Shown here one piece after another: positions 41,216 through 52,729 of a DNA stretch of 64,000 nt. Under the pieces are notes generated by a model. It worked only from the letters and a program-made list of their open reading frames with translations, ran no database searches and had not been told where the DNA came from. Each line of letters opens with the position of its first letter. The first letter of the stretch is position 1. The stretch comes from Thermocatellispora tengchongensis. GTDB taxonomy: Bacteria > Actinomycetota > Actinomycetes > Streptosporangiales > Streptosporangiaceae. The translations under genes and the position numbers were made by a program. The DNA lies in contig NZ_JACHGN010000019.1 of NCBI RefSeq assembly GCF_014202315.1, forward strand, positions 62,001 through 126,000, read 5' to 3'.

Positions 41216-41830
41216 GTGGGATCTGCGTTTGACGCGGTGCTGTGCGACTTCGACGGTGTGGTGCGGCACTACGACACGAGCGCGTTGAGCGAGCTCGAAC
41301 GTTCCTACGGCATCGCGACCGGCACCACGGCGAGGGTCGCGTTCGCGCCCGAGGTGATGGGGCCGGCGGTTCTGGGGCGGATCACGGTCGATGAGTGGGT
41401 GGTGTCGATCGCGGCCGAACTGGAGGGGGTGCTGGGCGACGGCTCGGCGGAGCGGGCGGAGGAGCTGGGGCGGGCGTTCACCCGGGCTGAGGTGCGGCTG
41501 GATGAGGAGGTGCTCGATCTGCTGCGGGCGGCGCAGGCGCGGGTGCCGGTGCTGCTGGTGACGAACGCGACGCTGCAGTTGGAGGACGACCTGCACGCGC
41601 TGGGGCTGACGCACTTCTTCGATGACGTGGTGAGCAGCGCTCTGGTGGGGGTGGCCAAGCCGGAGCGGCGGATCTACGAGATCGCCGCCGAGCGCGCGGG
41701 GGCCGCTCCGGAGCGGTGCCTGTTCGTGGACGACCGGGACGAGAACGTCGAGGCCGCGCGGGCGCTGGGCATGACCGGGGTGGTGTACGGCGGGGTCGCG
41801 GATCTGCGTGCCGCGCTTGTGGGGGTGTAG
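41216..41830 (+). CDS. HAD-superfamily hydrolase
   Basis: 204 residues; start GTG 41216 chosen because similarity begins at once (SAFDAVLCDFDGVVRHYD). Motif I DFDGVV has the nucleophile Asp, motif II VLLVTNAT, motif III Lys in VAKPERRIYE and motif IV FVDDRDENVEAA. The helical cap between motifs I and II makes it a type I cap, as in phosphoglycolate phosphatase or epoxide-hydrolase N-terminal phosphatases. Substrate unknown. No neighbour suggests a pathway. Confidence 0.9.
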   Translation: MGSAFDAVLCDFDGVVRHYDTSALSELERSYGIATGTTARVAFAPEVMGPAVLGRITVDEWVVSIAAELEGVLGDGSAERAEELGRAFTRAEVRLDEEVLDLLRAAQARVPVLLVTNATLQLEDDLHALGLTHFFDDVVSSALVGVAKPERRIYEIAAERAGAAPERCLFVDDRDENVEAARALGMTGVVYGGVADLRAALVGV

Positions 41831-41850
41831 GGGCCCGGCCTCGTAGAAAG

Positions 41851-42060
41851 GCTTCTGCTGGGGATGGGGTGGGCGTCCGGGGGATGTGGCTGGGGGCGGG
41901 GACGAGGGGGGTGGGCGGTGGGCGGAGGCGGCTGCTGCTGCTGCTGGGGATGGGGTTCGCGGGTGGTGGGTGGATGCGGCTGAGGGCGGGGACGAGGCTT
42001 GTGGGGGGCGGGCGGAGGCGGCTGCTGCCGGGGGTGGGGGGTCCGGGCGGTGGGGACGGG
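41851..42060. repeat. 90-bp tandem repeat, about two and a half units
   Basis: GGATG(T/C)GGCTG(G/A)GGGCGGGGACGAG starts at 41882 and 41972, a 90-bp period. A partial unit precedes from 41851. It contains GCTGCTGCTGCTGCTG. It fills the gap between the HAD and phosphotransferase genes. Confidence 0.8.
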
Positions 42061-42095
42061 GCTGCTTGGTGAGGGTGGGCTTGGGAGGGGGACGG

Positions 42096-42857
42096 ATGTG
42101 GCTGGACGGTGGGAACACCGGGGGTGCGTACCGGGTCGGGGACACGGTGCGGCGGCAGGCGGGGCCGTGGACGGTGGCGGTGCACGGTGTGCTGGGGCAT
42201 CTGCGGGACAAGGGGTTCGCGGGGGCGCCACGGCCGCTGGGGTTCGATGCCGAGGGGCGGGAGGTGGTGTCGTACCTGGACGGCGAGACCGTGGGCGTTC
42301 GGAGGCCGTGGCCCGCGTGGGTGTACGCGGAGAGCGCGCTTGACGATGTGGGCCGTTGGACGCGGGGCCTGCATGAGGCCGTCGCCGACTATGTGCCGCC
42401 GGAGAGGGCGGTCTGGCGGGGCGGGGGCGAGTGGGCTCCCGGGCTGGTGATCGGGCACAACGACGCGGCGCCGTACAACGCCGTCTGGCGGGACGGGCGG
42501 GTGGCCGGGTTCTTCGACTGGGACTTCGCCGGGCCTGTGACGCGGGAGTGGGATCTGGCGTTCGTCGCGTTCAGTTGGGTGCCGCTGCACGCGCGGAGGG
42601 TGGTCGAGGCGGAGGGCTTCGCGGACTTCGCCGGGCGCCCGCGCAGGCTGCGGCGGCTGCTGCGCGCGTACGGGTGGGAAGGCGACGCCGGCGACTTCCT
42701 GGACGTGGTGCGGGCGCGGGTGGAGGCGCACGCGGACGGCGTCCGCCGCCTCGCCGCCGGGCCGGGTGGCGATCCGGTGTTCCGGGAGCTGGTGGAGCGG
42801 GGGGTCGTGGCGGATCTCGATCGGGCGCTGGTGGAACTGGCCTCGTTCACCGTGTGA
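42096..42857 (+). CDS. Aminoglycoside phosphotransferase-like (APH/ChoK fold) protein
   Basis: 253 residues, ATG 42096 after GGAGGGGG. The catalytic loop is GHNDAAPYNAVW (H-N-D...N) and the metal-binding motif is GFFDWDFAG. The N-lobe is short (GGAYRVGDTVRRQAG). Proteins of this type phosphorylate small hydroxylated compounds; most actinobacterial members have unknown substrates and are not proven resistance genes. The C-terminus overlaps the convergent HTH gene by 11 bases. Confidence 0.88.
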   Translation: MWLDGGNTGGAYRVGDTVRRQAGPWTVAVHGVLGHLRDKGFAGAPRPLGFDAEGREVVSYLDGETVGVRRPWPAWVYAESALDDVGRWTRGLHEAVADYVPPERAVWRGGGEWAPGLVIGHNDAAPYNAVWRDGRVAGFFDWDFAGPVTREWDLAFVAFSWVPLHARRVVEAEGFADFAGRPRRLRRLLRAYGWEGDAGDFLDVVRARVEAHADGVRRLAAGPGGDPVFRELVERGVVADLDRALVELASFTV

Positions 42858-43296
42858 CCGGTGTGACCGGGCCCTCCGGTGGTGCGCCTCGCCGCCTGGC
42901 GGGCGCCTCCGGTGCGTGGAGGGCGGACAGGAGCTTGTCCATGGCCGATCTCGCGCTCGCCGACGCGTACGGCCCCACGGCCACCAGGGCGACGACGAGG
43001 GCGGCGGCCTCGCCGGGTGTGAGGGCGATCGGGGCGAGGCTGGGGCGGGTGTCGAGGGCGTACCCGCCGCCTGGACCCGGGCGGACCTTGATCGGGACGC
43101 CGGCGGCCCGGAGGCGCGCGATGTCGCGCTCCACGGTGCGTACCGCCACTCCCAGGCGCTCGGCGAGCAGTCGGCCGGAGGTCGTGCGCGGCGCGCGGGC
43201 CCGCAGCACCTCGATGAGCGCGTGCTGCCGTTCGACCCGGCGCAGCACGAGGTGCTGCTGGTCCGGTGAGGGCGCGGGGCGGTTCGACGGGGTCAT
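42847..43296 (-). CDS. HTH-type regulator (YafY-like N-terminal domain)
   Basis: 149 residues, ATG 43296. The N-terminal part is HALIEVLRARAPRTTSGRLL, then LGVAVRTVERDIARLRAAGVP, the HTH_11 winged helix of YafY/DeoR-like regulators, followed by the GPGGGYAL wing. Only the start of the downstream WYL-linked helical region is present (LTPGEAAALVVALVAVGPYA); the WYL domain itself is absent, so it is a short form. Divergent from the SnoaL-like gene with an operator-like palindrome between, so it probably regulates it. Confidence 0.85.
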   Translation of the reverse strand: MTPSNRPAPSPDQQHLVLRRVERQHALIEVLRARAPRTTSGRLLAERLGVAVRTVERDIARLRAAGVPIKVRPGPGGGYALDTRPSLAPIALTPGEAAALVVALVAVGPYASASARSAMDKLLSALHAPEAPARRRGAPPEGPVTPVTR

Positions 43297-43339
43297 CGGG
43301 GCGTCCGTGGAAGGGGGGCGAGGGAACGGGGCGGTATGA

Positions 43340-43357
43340 CCGACAGCAGCCTGTCGG
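43340..43357. promoter_or_regulatory. Operator-like inverted repeat
   Basis: CCGACAG (43340-43346) and CTGTCGG (43351-43357) with a 4-base spacer lie 23 bp before the SnoaL-like start. TTAGCT follows at 43369 and may be part of its -10 region. A likely site for the divergent HTH regulator. Confidence 0.55.
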
Positions 43358-43380
43358 AGATGCCCCGTTAGCTTCGCGGT

Positions 43381-43755
43381 ATGCGGATCGACGAGTTCTT
43401 CGCAACCTATGCCGCTGCGCTCGTTGCGGGCGATCTCGATGGGATCGCGGCGGCCTATGCCTATCCGTGCCTGATTCTCGCGGACGACTTCTCGCTGGCC
43501 GTGCAGGAGGCGGCGGAGGTGAAGCGGGCCTTCGACGGGGCCGCCGAGCGGCACCGGGCCCAGGGGCTGGTGGGGGCCCGGCCCCTGGTCGGTGCGGTGG
43601 ACAAGGTCACGGAGCGGCTGGTGGACGTGGACGTGCGGTGGGAGTACCTCGACGACGGCGGGGTGGTGCGCGAGCGGGATCACTACCGCTACACCCTGCA
43701 CCTGGGCGAGGGGGGAGAGGCGGCGATCCGGGTCGTCGTGGCGATCCCGGGGTGA
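43381..43755 (+). CDS. SnoaL/NTF2-like protein
   Basis: 124 residues, ATG 43381 (MRIDEFFATYAAALVAGDLD). The start has the NTF2-like helix pair; the rest is a curved sheet (VDVDVRWEYLDDGGVVRERD and the terminal AIRVVVAIPG). Such small barrels act as cyclases, isomerases or binding proteins. No catalytic residue can be fixed. It is regulated in all likelihood by the divergent HTH gene. It ends one base before the convergent aldo/keto reductase. Confidence 0.8.
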   Translation: MRIDEFFATYAAALVAGDLDGIAAAYAYPCLILADDFSLAVQEAAEVKRAFDGAAERHRAQGLVGARPLVGAVDKVTERLVDVDVRWEYLDDGGVVRERDHYRYTLHLGEGGEAAIRVVVAIPG

Positions 43756-43756
43756 C

Positions 43757-44815
43757 TCACACGTACGGCTTGAGCAGGGTCAGGTCGGCGGGGGACAGGC
43801 GGTCCTTGGCGGTGCGGGCCTGGTGCCAGTAGGGGTAGATCAGCGGGGGCGCGCTGGCGGCGTCGAGGCGCTCGATCTCCTCATCGGACAGCTTCAGGTC
43901 GGCGGCGGCCAGGTTGTCGGCCAGTTGCTCCTCGGTGCGGGCGCCGATCACCAGGGAGGTGACGGCGGGCTTGCGCAGCAGGTACGCCAGCGCGACCTGC
44001 GCCGCCGAGACGCCGTGCTCCTCGCCGATCGCGACGAGGACGTCCACGATGTCGTACAGGCGGTCCTGGTCGTAGACCGGGGGCTCGTTCCACTCGGTGA
44101 GCTGGCGGCCGGAGGAGGGCTGAACGCCACGGCGGTACTTGCCCGACAGCAGGCCGCCCGCGAGCGGGCTCCACACCAGGACGCCGAGGCCCTGGTCCAC
44201 GGCGGCGGGGATCAGCTCGTACTCCGCCTCGCGGGCCTGCAGCGAGTAGTAGATCTGCTGGCTGACGAACCGGGGCAGGCCGCGCAGGTCGGCGATGCCC
44301 AGGGCCTTCATCAGGTGCCAGGCGGAGTAGTTGGAGGTGCCGACGTAGCGGACCTTGCCGGAGCGTACGAGGAGGTCCAGGGCCTCCAGGGTCTCCTCCA
44401 GCGGGGTGTGGCCGTCCCACTCGTGCACCTGGTAGAGGTCGATGTGGTCGGTGCCGAGGCGGCGCAGGCTGGCCTCGCAGCCCGAGATGATGTGGTGCCG
44501 CGACAGGCCCGCGTCGTTCGGGCCGGGGCCCATGGTCATGCGGACCTTGGTGGCGATGAGGACGTCGTCGCGCCGGCCCTTCAGCACCTCGCCGAGGATC
44601 TCCTCGGACATGCCGGCCGAGTAGACGTCGGCGGTGTCGATGAGGTTGATCCCGGCGTCGAGGCACCGATCGACCTGGCGGCGCGCCTCGTCCACGCCGG
44701 TCGAGCCCACGTGCGCGAAGGGGCCGGTGCCGCCGAAGGTCATGGTGCCCATCGTGAGCACCGACACCCGAAGGCCCGACTTGCCCAATGCCCGATATTC
44801 CACGTGTCCCACCAT
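43757..44815 (-). CDS. Aldo/keto reductase
   Basis: 352 residues from 44815; GTG 44803 (VEYRALGKSG) may be the real start. AKR barrel with catalytic Asp/Tyr in LIDTADVYSAGMSEEILG, Lys in VLIATKVRM and His in YQVHEWDGHTP, and the NADPH site VIGARTEEQLADNLAA near the end. It belongs to the AKR11/12-like YhdN/tas group. Substrate unknown. It is divergent from the DinB-like gene. Confidence 0.93.
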   Translation of the reverse strand: MVGHVEYRALGKSGLRVSVLTMGTMTFGGTGPFAHVGSTGVDEARRQVDRCLDAGINLIDTADVYSAGMSEEILGEVLKGRRDDVLIATKVRMTMGPGPNDAGLSRHHIISGCEASLRRLGTDHIDLYQVHEWDGHTPLEETLEALDLLVRSGKVRYVGTSNYSAWHLMKALGIADLRGLPRFVSQQIYYSLQAREAEYELIPAAVDQGLGVLVWSPLAGGLLSGKYRRGVQPSSGRQLTEWNEPPVYDQDRLYDIVDVLVAIGEEHGVSAAQVALAYLLRKPAVTSLVIGARTEEQLADNLAAADLKLSDEEIERLDAASAPPLIYPYWHQARTAKDRLSPADLTLLKPYV

Positions 44816-44873
44816 ACTCAGAACGCGATCATTTGCACGGGCGACGCGCCCCGCGCCGTCCCGTTATGGTCGG

Positions 44874-45497
44874 ATGATGGACGGCGGAGACGTGCGGCGC
44901 GCGGTGGCGGAGATGGCGCGGGTGCTGGGGCCGCACGAGGCGGCCGACTGGAGCCTTCCGGCCGGGCCGCTGGAGTGGAGCTGCTGGACGACGGCCGCGC
45001 ACATCGCGCACGACCTGCTCGCGTACGCCGGGCAGCTCGCGCACGCCGGCGAGGCCGGCAGCGGCCTGCCGTACGGCGGCGCCGTGCGGGAGGCCGAGGC
45101 GTACCTGCCGTTCGACCTGCGGGTGGCGGAGGGGGCGTCGCCGGGCGAGGTGATCCAGGTGGTGGTGGCGTGCGGCGGGCTGCTGAGCGCCGCGCTCGCG
45201 ACCGCCGATCCGGGGGTGCGGGCCTGGCACTGGGGGCCGTGCGACCCGGCGGGGTTCGCCGCGATGGGCGTCGCCGAGACGATCCTGCACACCCACGACA
45301 TCACGCGCGGGCTCGGCGTGGCGTGGCAGCCGCCGGCGACCCTGTGCGCGGGCGTGCTCGACCGGCTGTTCCCGGACGCCCCCCAGGGCGATCCCGTACG
45401 CGTGCTGCTGTGGGCCACCGGCCGGGGCGAGCTGGAAGGGCGCCCCCGGGTCACGTCGTGGGTGTGGCGGGCGGCTCTCCCTCCAGAAGGGTCGTGA
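44874..45497 (+). CDS. DinB/MDMPI-like (mycothiol-dependent) protein
   Basis: 207 residues from ATG 44874 (or 44877). Helical bundle with His in TTAAHIAHDLLAYAGQLAH and in LHTHDITRGLG, which together match the metal triad of DinB and maleylpyruvate isomerase N-domains that use mycothiol. The reaction is unknown. Its 3' end overlaps the convergent helicase gene by 47 bases. Confidence 0.82.
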   Translation: MMDGGDVRRAVAEMARVLGPHEAADWSLPAGPLEWSCWTTAAHIAHDLLAYAGQLAHAGEAGSGLPYGGAVREAEAYLPFDLRVAEGASPGEVIQVVVACGGLLSAALATADPGVRAWHWGPCDPAGFAAMGVAETILHTHDITRGLGVAWQPPATLCAGVLDRLFPDAPQGDPVRVLLWATGRGELEGRPRVTSWVWRAALPPEGS

Positions 45498-47838
45498 GGA
45501 GGCGGACCGCGCCCCGCTTGTCCAGCGGGTCGTTGCCGTTGCCGCACTTCGGCGACTGGATGCAGGACGGGCAGCCGTGGTCGCACTCGCAGGACTCGAT
45601 GGCCTCGCGGGTGGCGCGCAGCCACTCCAGGGCCCGGGTGTAGCCGCGCTCGGCGATGCCGGCGCCGCCTTCGTGCCCGTCGTAGACGAAGACGGTGAGC
45701 AGGCCGGTGTCGGGGTGGATCTCGGTGGAGACGCCGCCGATGTCCCAGCGGTCGCAGGTCGCGAACAGCGGGAGCAGGCCGATCGAGGCGTGCTCGGCGG
45801 CGTGGGCGGCCCCGCCGAGGTCGTGCCCGGCCTCGACGAGGGGGACGACCCGGCCGGGCGGCAGGGTCCACCACACGGCCCTGGTGCGCAGGGTGCGCGG
45901 CGGCAGGTCGAGCGGCTCCTCGCCGATGACCTCGCCCGTCTGGTAGCGGCGCATGAGGTACGACACCACCTGCCGGGTGACCTCCACGGTGCCGAAGTGG
46001 ATCTCGCCGGGGCCGAGCGGCCGGGAGCGGAGCGAATCCAGGATCGTGATGTCGGTGGTGTCGCGGGCGAAGGTGGTGTAGTCGGGGTCGGCCGCGGTGA
46101 CCAGGGCCACGCCGGCGTCGAGGTCGAGGGTGTCGACGAGGTAGGTCTCGCCCTGGTGGATGTAGACGGCGCCCTCGTGCACGGTGGAGTGGGACGAGGG
46201 CTCGTCCACGGTGCCGAGGAGCATGCCGGTGTCGCCCTCGACCACCTGCACCGGGCTGCCGCCGGAGCCGCGGATGTCGGCCAGGTCGGTCGCGCGTTCG
46301 CGCCGGGTCCAGTACCAGCCCGACTCGCGCCGGCGCAGCAGGCCGCGGCTGACGAGGTCGTCGAGCACCTCGGCCGCCGCCGGGCCGAACAGGTCGAGGT
46401 CGGCCTGGGTGAGCGGGATCTCGGCCGCCGCGGCGCACAGATGGGGGCCGAGGATGTACGGGTTGTCGGGATCGAGGACGATCGCCTCGACGGGGCGGCC
46501 GAACAGCGCCTCGGGGTGGTGCACCAGGTAGGTGTCGAGGGGGTCGTCGCGCGCGATCAGGACGGCGAGGGCCTCCTGGCCGGCGCGGCCCGCGCGCCCG
46601 GCCTGCTGCCACAGGGAGGCGCGGGTGCCGGGCCAGCCCGCGATCAGGATCGCGTCCAGGCCCGAGACGTCCATGCCCAGCTCCAGCGCGTTGGTGGTGG
46701 CCAGGCCGACGATCTCGCCGGAGCGCAGCGCCTTCTCCAGCAGGCGGCGGTCGTCGGCGAGGTAGCCGGCGCGGTAGGCGGCCACCCGGTCGGCCAGGTC
46801 GTCCGGGATCGCCTCCCAGGCGGCGTTCGCGGGCTCGGCGGGGTGGGGGGCGAGCTCGCGCAGCCTGGCCTTGGCGGTCAGGGCGACGGTCTCGGCGGCG
46901 CGGCGGGAGCGTACGAAGGCGAGGGTGCGGACGTCGGCCGCCACGAGGTCGGCGAGCAGATCGGCGGTCTCGGCGGTGGCGGCGCGGCGTACGGGGGCGC
47001 CGCCCTCGCCCCTCAGGTCGGTCAGAGGGGGTTCCCAGAGGGCGAAGGTCATACCACCGCGAGGTGACATGTCTGTAGCCACTTCGGCCATGTCCAGGCC
47101 GGTGAGGCGGGTGGCGGCCACGGCCGGCTCGCTGGCGGTGGCCGAGGCGAGCAGGAACACCGGGCTCGTGCCGTAGCGGGCGCAGACGCGGCGCAGCCGG
47201 CGCAGGATCTGGGCGACGTGGGAGCCGAACACGCCGCGGTAGCCGTGGCACTCGTCCACGACGACCATACGGAGCCGGCGCCAGAAGGAGGACCACTGGG
47301 AGTGCCGGGGCAGCAACGTCCGATGCACCATGTCTGGATTTGTCAGGACGTAGTTGGCGTGGCGGCGGACCCACGCCCGCTCCTCGTACGGGGTGTCGCC
47401 GTCGTAGCAGGCGGCCCGCAGCGCGCCGAGCCCCAGCCCGCGCAGGTTCTGGAGCTGGTCGGCGGCCAGGGCCTTGGTCGGCGTCAGGTAAAGCACGGTG
47501 CCGCCGTCGAGCACGTGGGTGAGCGCCGGGACCAGGTAGGCCAGGGTCTTCCCCGAGGCGGTGCCTGTGGAGATGATCACGTTTTGGCCACGGTGAACGT
47601 GCTCGGCGGCCTCGGCCTGGTGCGGCCACAGGCCGGTCACGCCCTGGTTCGCCAAGCGCGTAACCAGGGCCTCTGGCACCCACTCGGGCCAGCGGGTCTG
47701 CCCGGCCTGACGTGCCGGAACATGCTCCACATGGGTGACGCGGTCACGGCGCGCGGGACCGGCGAGCAGGTCGGCCAGGAGGGAGCCTGCTCGCTGCGGG
47801 TAAGAGGCTGCGGTAGTCACTGGTTTCCAGTCTGGCAT
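45451..47838 (-). CDS. DEAD/DEAH-box helicase of the Tad neighbourhood (MrfA-like)
   Basis: 795 residues, ATG 47838 (MPDWKPVTTAASYPQ). Helicase motifs: STGTASGKTLAY (I), LTPTKALAADQLQ (Ia), VVVDECHGY (DECH, II), LLASATA (III), GLATTNALELGMDVSG and QQAGRAGRAGQ (VI). The C-terminal DUF1998-like region ends with CECDHGCPSCIQSPKCGN, a Zn-binding Cys cluster as in MrfA. MrfA-type helicases repair mitomycin-type damage. The family is named for its usual place beside Tad genes; here 7.5 kb of accessory DNA intervenes. Confidence 0.95.
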   Translation of the reverse strand: MPDWKPVTTAASYPQRAGSLLADLLAGPARRDRVTHVEHVPARQAGQTRWPEWVPEALVTRLANQGVTGLWPHQAEAAEHVHRGQNVIISTGTASGKTLAYLVPALTHVLDGGTVLYLTPTKALAADQLQNLRGLGLGALRAACYDGDTPYEERAWVRRHANYVLTNPDMVHRTLLPRHSQWSSFWRRLRMVVVDECHGYRGVFGSHVAQILRRLRRVCARYGTSPVFLLASATASEPAVAATRLTGLDMAEVATDMSPRGGMTFALWEPPLTDLRGEGGAPVRRAATAETADLLADLVAADVRTLAFVRSRRAAETVALTAKARLRELAPHPAEPANAAWEAIPDDLADRVAAYRAGYLADDRRLLEKALRSGEIVGLATTNALELGMDVSGLDAILIAGWPGTRASLWQQAGRAGRAGQEALAVLIARDDPLDTYLVHHPEALFGRPVEAIVLDPDNPYILGPHLCAAAAEIPLTQADLDLFGPAAAEVLDDLVSRGLLRRRESGWYWTRRERATDLADIRGSGGSPVQVVEGDTGMLLGTVDEPSSHSTVHEGAVYIHQGETYLVDTLDLDAGVALVTAADPDYTTFARDTTDITILDSLRSRPLGPGEIHFGTVEVTRQVVSYLMRRYQTGEVIGEEPLDLPPRTLRTRAVWWTLPPGRVVPLVEAGHDLGGAAHAAEHASIGLLPLFATCDRWDIGGVSTEIHPDTGLLTVFVYDGHEGGAGIAERGYTRALEWLRATREAIESCECDHGCPSCIQSPKCGNGNDPLDKRGAVRLLTTLLEGEPPATPTT

Positions 47839-47994
47839 CTGCGGGCAGAGTCGCCGGGACTCGCGATTTCGTATAGACACAGAGGCAGACCGTGGTTGAA
47901 TGCCGCGCGTCGGGGTCTTGCGTTCTGGAGCGGCCACGCTCCGGATTGCCAGTCCTAGAAGAGTACTTTTCGCAGGCAAGGCGCTGGAGGATCT

Positions 47995-48345
47995 GTGGAT
48001 CTGAAGTTGGACCACCGTACCGAGGACCGGCTCACCATCGTCGAGGTTGAGGGTGAGATCGACGTCTACACCGCGCCGAGGTTGCGTGAGCTCCTGATAG
48101 ACCTGGTCAACAAGGGCAACTTCCACTTGCTCGTCAACATGGAGAAGGTCGATTTCCTCGACTCGACCGGCCTTGGCGTGCTCGTGGGCGGTTTGAAGAG
48201 GGTCCGGGCGCACGATGGCTCGCTGGAGCTCGTGTGCACCCAGGAACGCATCCTGAAGATCTTCCGCATCACCGGCCTGACCAAGGTCTTCGGGATCTAC
48301 GCCTCGGTGGACGAGGCCAAGGAAGCCCACGGCCGAGACAAGTAG
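47995..48345 (+). CDS. bldG: Anti-sigma factor antagonist, BldG type
   Basis: 116 residues; GTG 47995 follows GGAGG. STAS domain: [20 protein letters not shown], then [20 protein letters not shown] with the Ser of DST that the partner kinase phosphorylates. The sequence and its place between the DECH helicase and an anti-sigma gene match bldG of Streptomyces, which controls morphological differentiation. A 156-bp gap upstream carries its promoters. The next gene starts three bases after the stop. Confidence 0.95.
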   Translation: MDLKLDHRTEDRLTIVEVEGEIDVYTAPRLRELLIDLVNKGNFHLLVNMEKVDFLDSTGLGVLVGGLKRVRAHDGSLELVCTQERILKIFRITGLTKVFGIYASVDEAKEAHGRDK

Positions 48346-48347
48346 TC

Positions 48348-48794
48348 ATGGCTACAGTCGAGCTGACGTTCAGCGCCCTCCCGGCGCATGTACGTACGGC
48401 GCGCCTCGTGGCGACCGCCATCGCGCGGCGCACGGGGGTGGAGGAGTCGCTGCTTGACGAGGTACGGCTCGCCGTGGGCGAGGCGTGCTCCCGGGCCGTG
48501 GAGGCGCACCGCGTCCATTGCCCGGGGGAACCCGTGCGCATCGAGTTGCGCGACGATTCGGGGCGCTTCGAGGTGGTCGTCACGGACGTGGCGCCGAGCG
48601 ACGACATCGAGGCCGACCTGCCCAGCGTGGTGGACCAGCCGCTGGGCATGATGCCCGACCCGCTCGCCGCGGGCTTCGGCATCGCCGTCATCGCCGGCCT
48701 GGCCGACGACGTCGAGGTCCAGGCCAGCCCCAAGGGCATGCGCATCCGCATGAGCTGGCCCGCCGCGGCCAACGGCCTGGCCGCCCCCGCCTGA
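48348..48794 (+). CDS. Anti-sigma factor (GHKL kinase-like), partner of BldG
   Basis: 148 residues, ATG 48348. HATPase_c_2 fold: LLDEVRLAVGEACSRAVEAH (N-box region, though the usual Asn is Ser-Arg here), FEVVVTDVAP (G1-like) and GFGIAVIAGLADDVEV (G2). It resembles the anti-sigma gene next to bldG in Streptomyces (RsbW/UsfX type). The N-box change (EACSRAV for EA-x-N-A) may reduce ATP binding. It is co-transcribed with bldG. Confidence 0.88.
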   Translation: MATVELTFSALPAHVRTARLVATAIARRTGVEESLLDEVRLAVGEACSRAVEAHRVHCPGEPVRIELRDDSGRFEVVVTDVAPSDDIEADLPSVVDQPLGMMPDPLAAGFGIAVIAGLADDVEVQASPKGMRIRMSWPAAANGLAAPA

Positions 48795-49060
48795 CCCTGC
48801 TCTGCCCGCCGGGCCCCGGCGCGTGCTTCCAGGTCCGCTCCTGACCCGATCGGCGGCTCCGGGGCGGGCCATCAGCCATGCCTGGAGCCCTGCGAGGGAA
48901 CGTCCTGCTGCCGGGCGGGCCCGCGGCACTCGCCCCGCCGGCTCGGGAGCGGTCGCGGGGCCGCGGGAGATCAGGGGGAGCGTCGCGCGTCCGGCCCCAG
49001 CCGACGGAATGACACACCTGGAACGCGCGGCGAGGTTTCACCCTTTCGCCGGATCGACCA

Positions 49061-49111
49061 TGCGGCCTTCCGGTGGATGCGGCCTTCCGGTGGATGCGGC
49101 CTTCCGGTGGG
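49061..49111. repeat. 17-bp tandem repeat, three units
   Basis: TGCGGCCTTCCGGTGGA repeats exactly at 49061, 49078 and, with a change at its end, 49095. Related CCTTC-x-GTGG words recur at about 49360 and 49470. Confidence 0.9.
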
Positions 49112-49685
49112 TGCGGGCCGAACGGTGGCCGGTCTGCCGGGTGTGGGTGGGGCGGAGTGCGGGCCGTGTGCGGTCAGGGTGTGCGGTGGTTGCAGGGGGC
49201 CATGGTGGACGGTGCGGAGACGGGTTCGGGGGCAGGGCCGAGCGGATGGCGGGTCTGCCGGGTGACGCGGGCCTGAGGTGCGGTGTGGTCGCCATGGTGT
49301 GTGCGTAGGGGGAGCGGGCCTGGGCTGATGTCGCGGTGCCGAGGCGGTTCCGGCGGATGTGCGGCCTTCAACGGCCGGGCTGAAGTGGGTGCAGGGCCGG
49401 GTGGATGGCGGGCTTGTCGGAGAGCCGGTCGGCCGGGCCGTGTGGCCGGCACGGTGTGAGGTGGTTGTAGCGGGCCTCCGGTGGAGGAGTGCCGAGGCGC
49501 GCTCGGTGGGGTGTGCGGCCTTCAGGGGTGGACGCTGAGATGGGTGCACGGCCGGACCGCTGGGGTGAGGTGGCTCGGGCGGACGGTGTGGCCCGGGAGG
49601 CTGTGGGTGGTGGTCGTAGGGGGCCTTGGGGATGTGCGGTGCGGAGGCGCGTTCGGCGGGGGTGTGCGGCGCGCTCAGGGGCGCG

Positions 49686-49835
49686 GCCTGAAGCGTGCGG
49701 CTGAGGCCGGTGCAGCTTGAGGCGGGTGCGAGCTGACGCCAGCAGGCTGAAGCGGGTGCGGGCTGAGGCCGGTGCGGGCTGAAGCGGGTGCGGGCTGAAG
49801 CGGGTGCGTCCTGAGGCGGGTGCGTCCTGAGGCGG
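49686..49835. repeat. 16-bp tandem repeat, about nine units
   Basis: Units near CGGGTGCGGGCTGAAG occur every 16 bp, most regular between 49750 and 49830. They are variants such as CGGGTGCGTCCTGAGG. No spacer sequences, so it is not a CRISPR. Confidence 0.85.
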
Positions 49836-50283
49836 CGCGGGGACGAGCGGGTGGTGGCGGGTCTGGTGGGTGAGGTGGGGTGGGCGATCTTCGGGGGGGG
49901 CGTAAGGGCGATCTTGCGCGCCACGCCCGGCGGGAAATTCGGGTGGGCATTAATGAGGATCAGTGTCGGCCCGGAATCTGCCGGAAAAGTGGCGATCTAT
50001 GCCGCACGCCAGGTCAAATCAGGGTGACTGCCAGGGCAAGCGTCGGTGAATAACGGACGTGGCGTTAATTCCAGACGCCGAGAGCCTTCATATCCGCGGT
50101 CGCCGTGCGTAGACTCCCCGGCACCGGCCAAGGTTTGTCCCGCGGGCTTCGACATGCTGCGGGAGGTCTGCGGACTCAACCGGAAGCGGCACAGCCCACC
50201 GACCCGGATGCGCGCCGCCGCCCGCCGAACGATTATCGCAGCGCCGTCCGGGCAGGACGTACCCGTCTTGCCGAGGAGAACGG

Positions 50284-52614
<2,331 letters not shown>

Positions 52615-52635
52615 CCCCCTCGTTCGGCGGGCATC

Positions 52636-52671
52636 GCGGCCCGCGGTCCCCTCGCCGGGACCGCGGGCCGC
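52636..52671 (+). terminator. Strong terminator after hppA
   Basis: GCGGCCCGCGGTCCC (52636-52650) and its perfect complement (52657-52671) form a 15-bp stem with a 6-base loop, 22 bp past the stop. No T-run, as usual in this GC range. Confidence 0.85.
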
Positions 52672-52729
52672 ACCGCGTCCGGGGGATGCGAAACTTGGTC
52701 GCGAACGGTGAACGAAGGGGGGCCGCACG

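Larger units (their letters stand above)
48795..50283. other. Gene-free G-rich region before hppA
   Basis: 1.5 kb without a convincing gene. 49050-49840 is G-rich on the plus strand with two clear minisatellites and many GTGCGG/CCGGGCTGA words. The last 350 bp turns A/T-richer (ATTAATGAGG at 49950, GTTAATTCC at 50064) and likely holds the hppA promoter. The long minus-strand frame across it lacks start signals and has repeat-type composition. Confidence 0.6.

Noticed and set aside
42096-42857. Calling the phosphotransferase an aminoglycoside resistance gene
   Set aside because: The kinase motifs are present, but the family is very broad and the N-lobe is short. No evidence for an antibiotic substrate.
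49686-49835. Possible CRISPR or iteron array
   Set aside because: Units are directly adjacent with no spacers, and there is no replication or cas gene. It is a simple minisatellite.
48971-49924. 317-codon minus-strand frame in the gap before hppA
   Set aside because: Composition is Pro/His/Thr/Arg from G-rich repeats with 16- and 17-bp periods, which are not multiples of three. There is no ribosome binding site and no domain.
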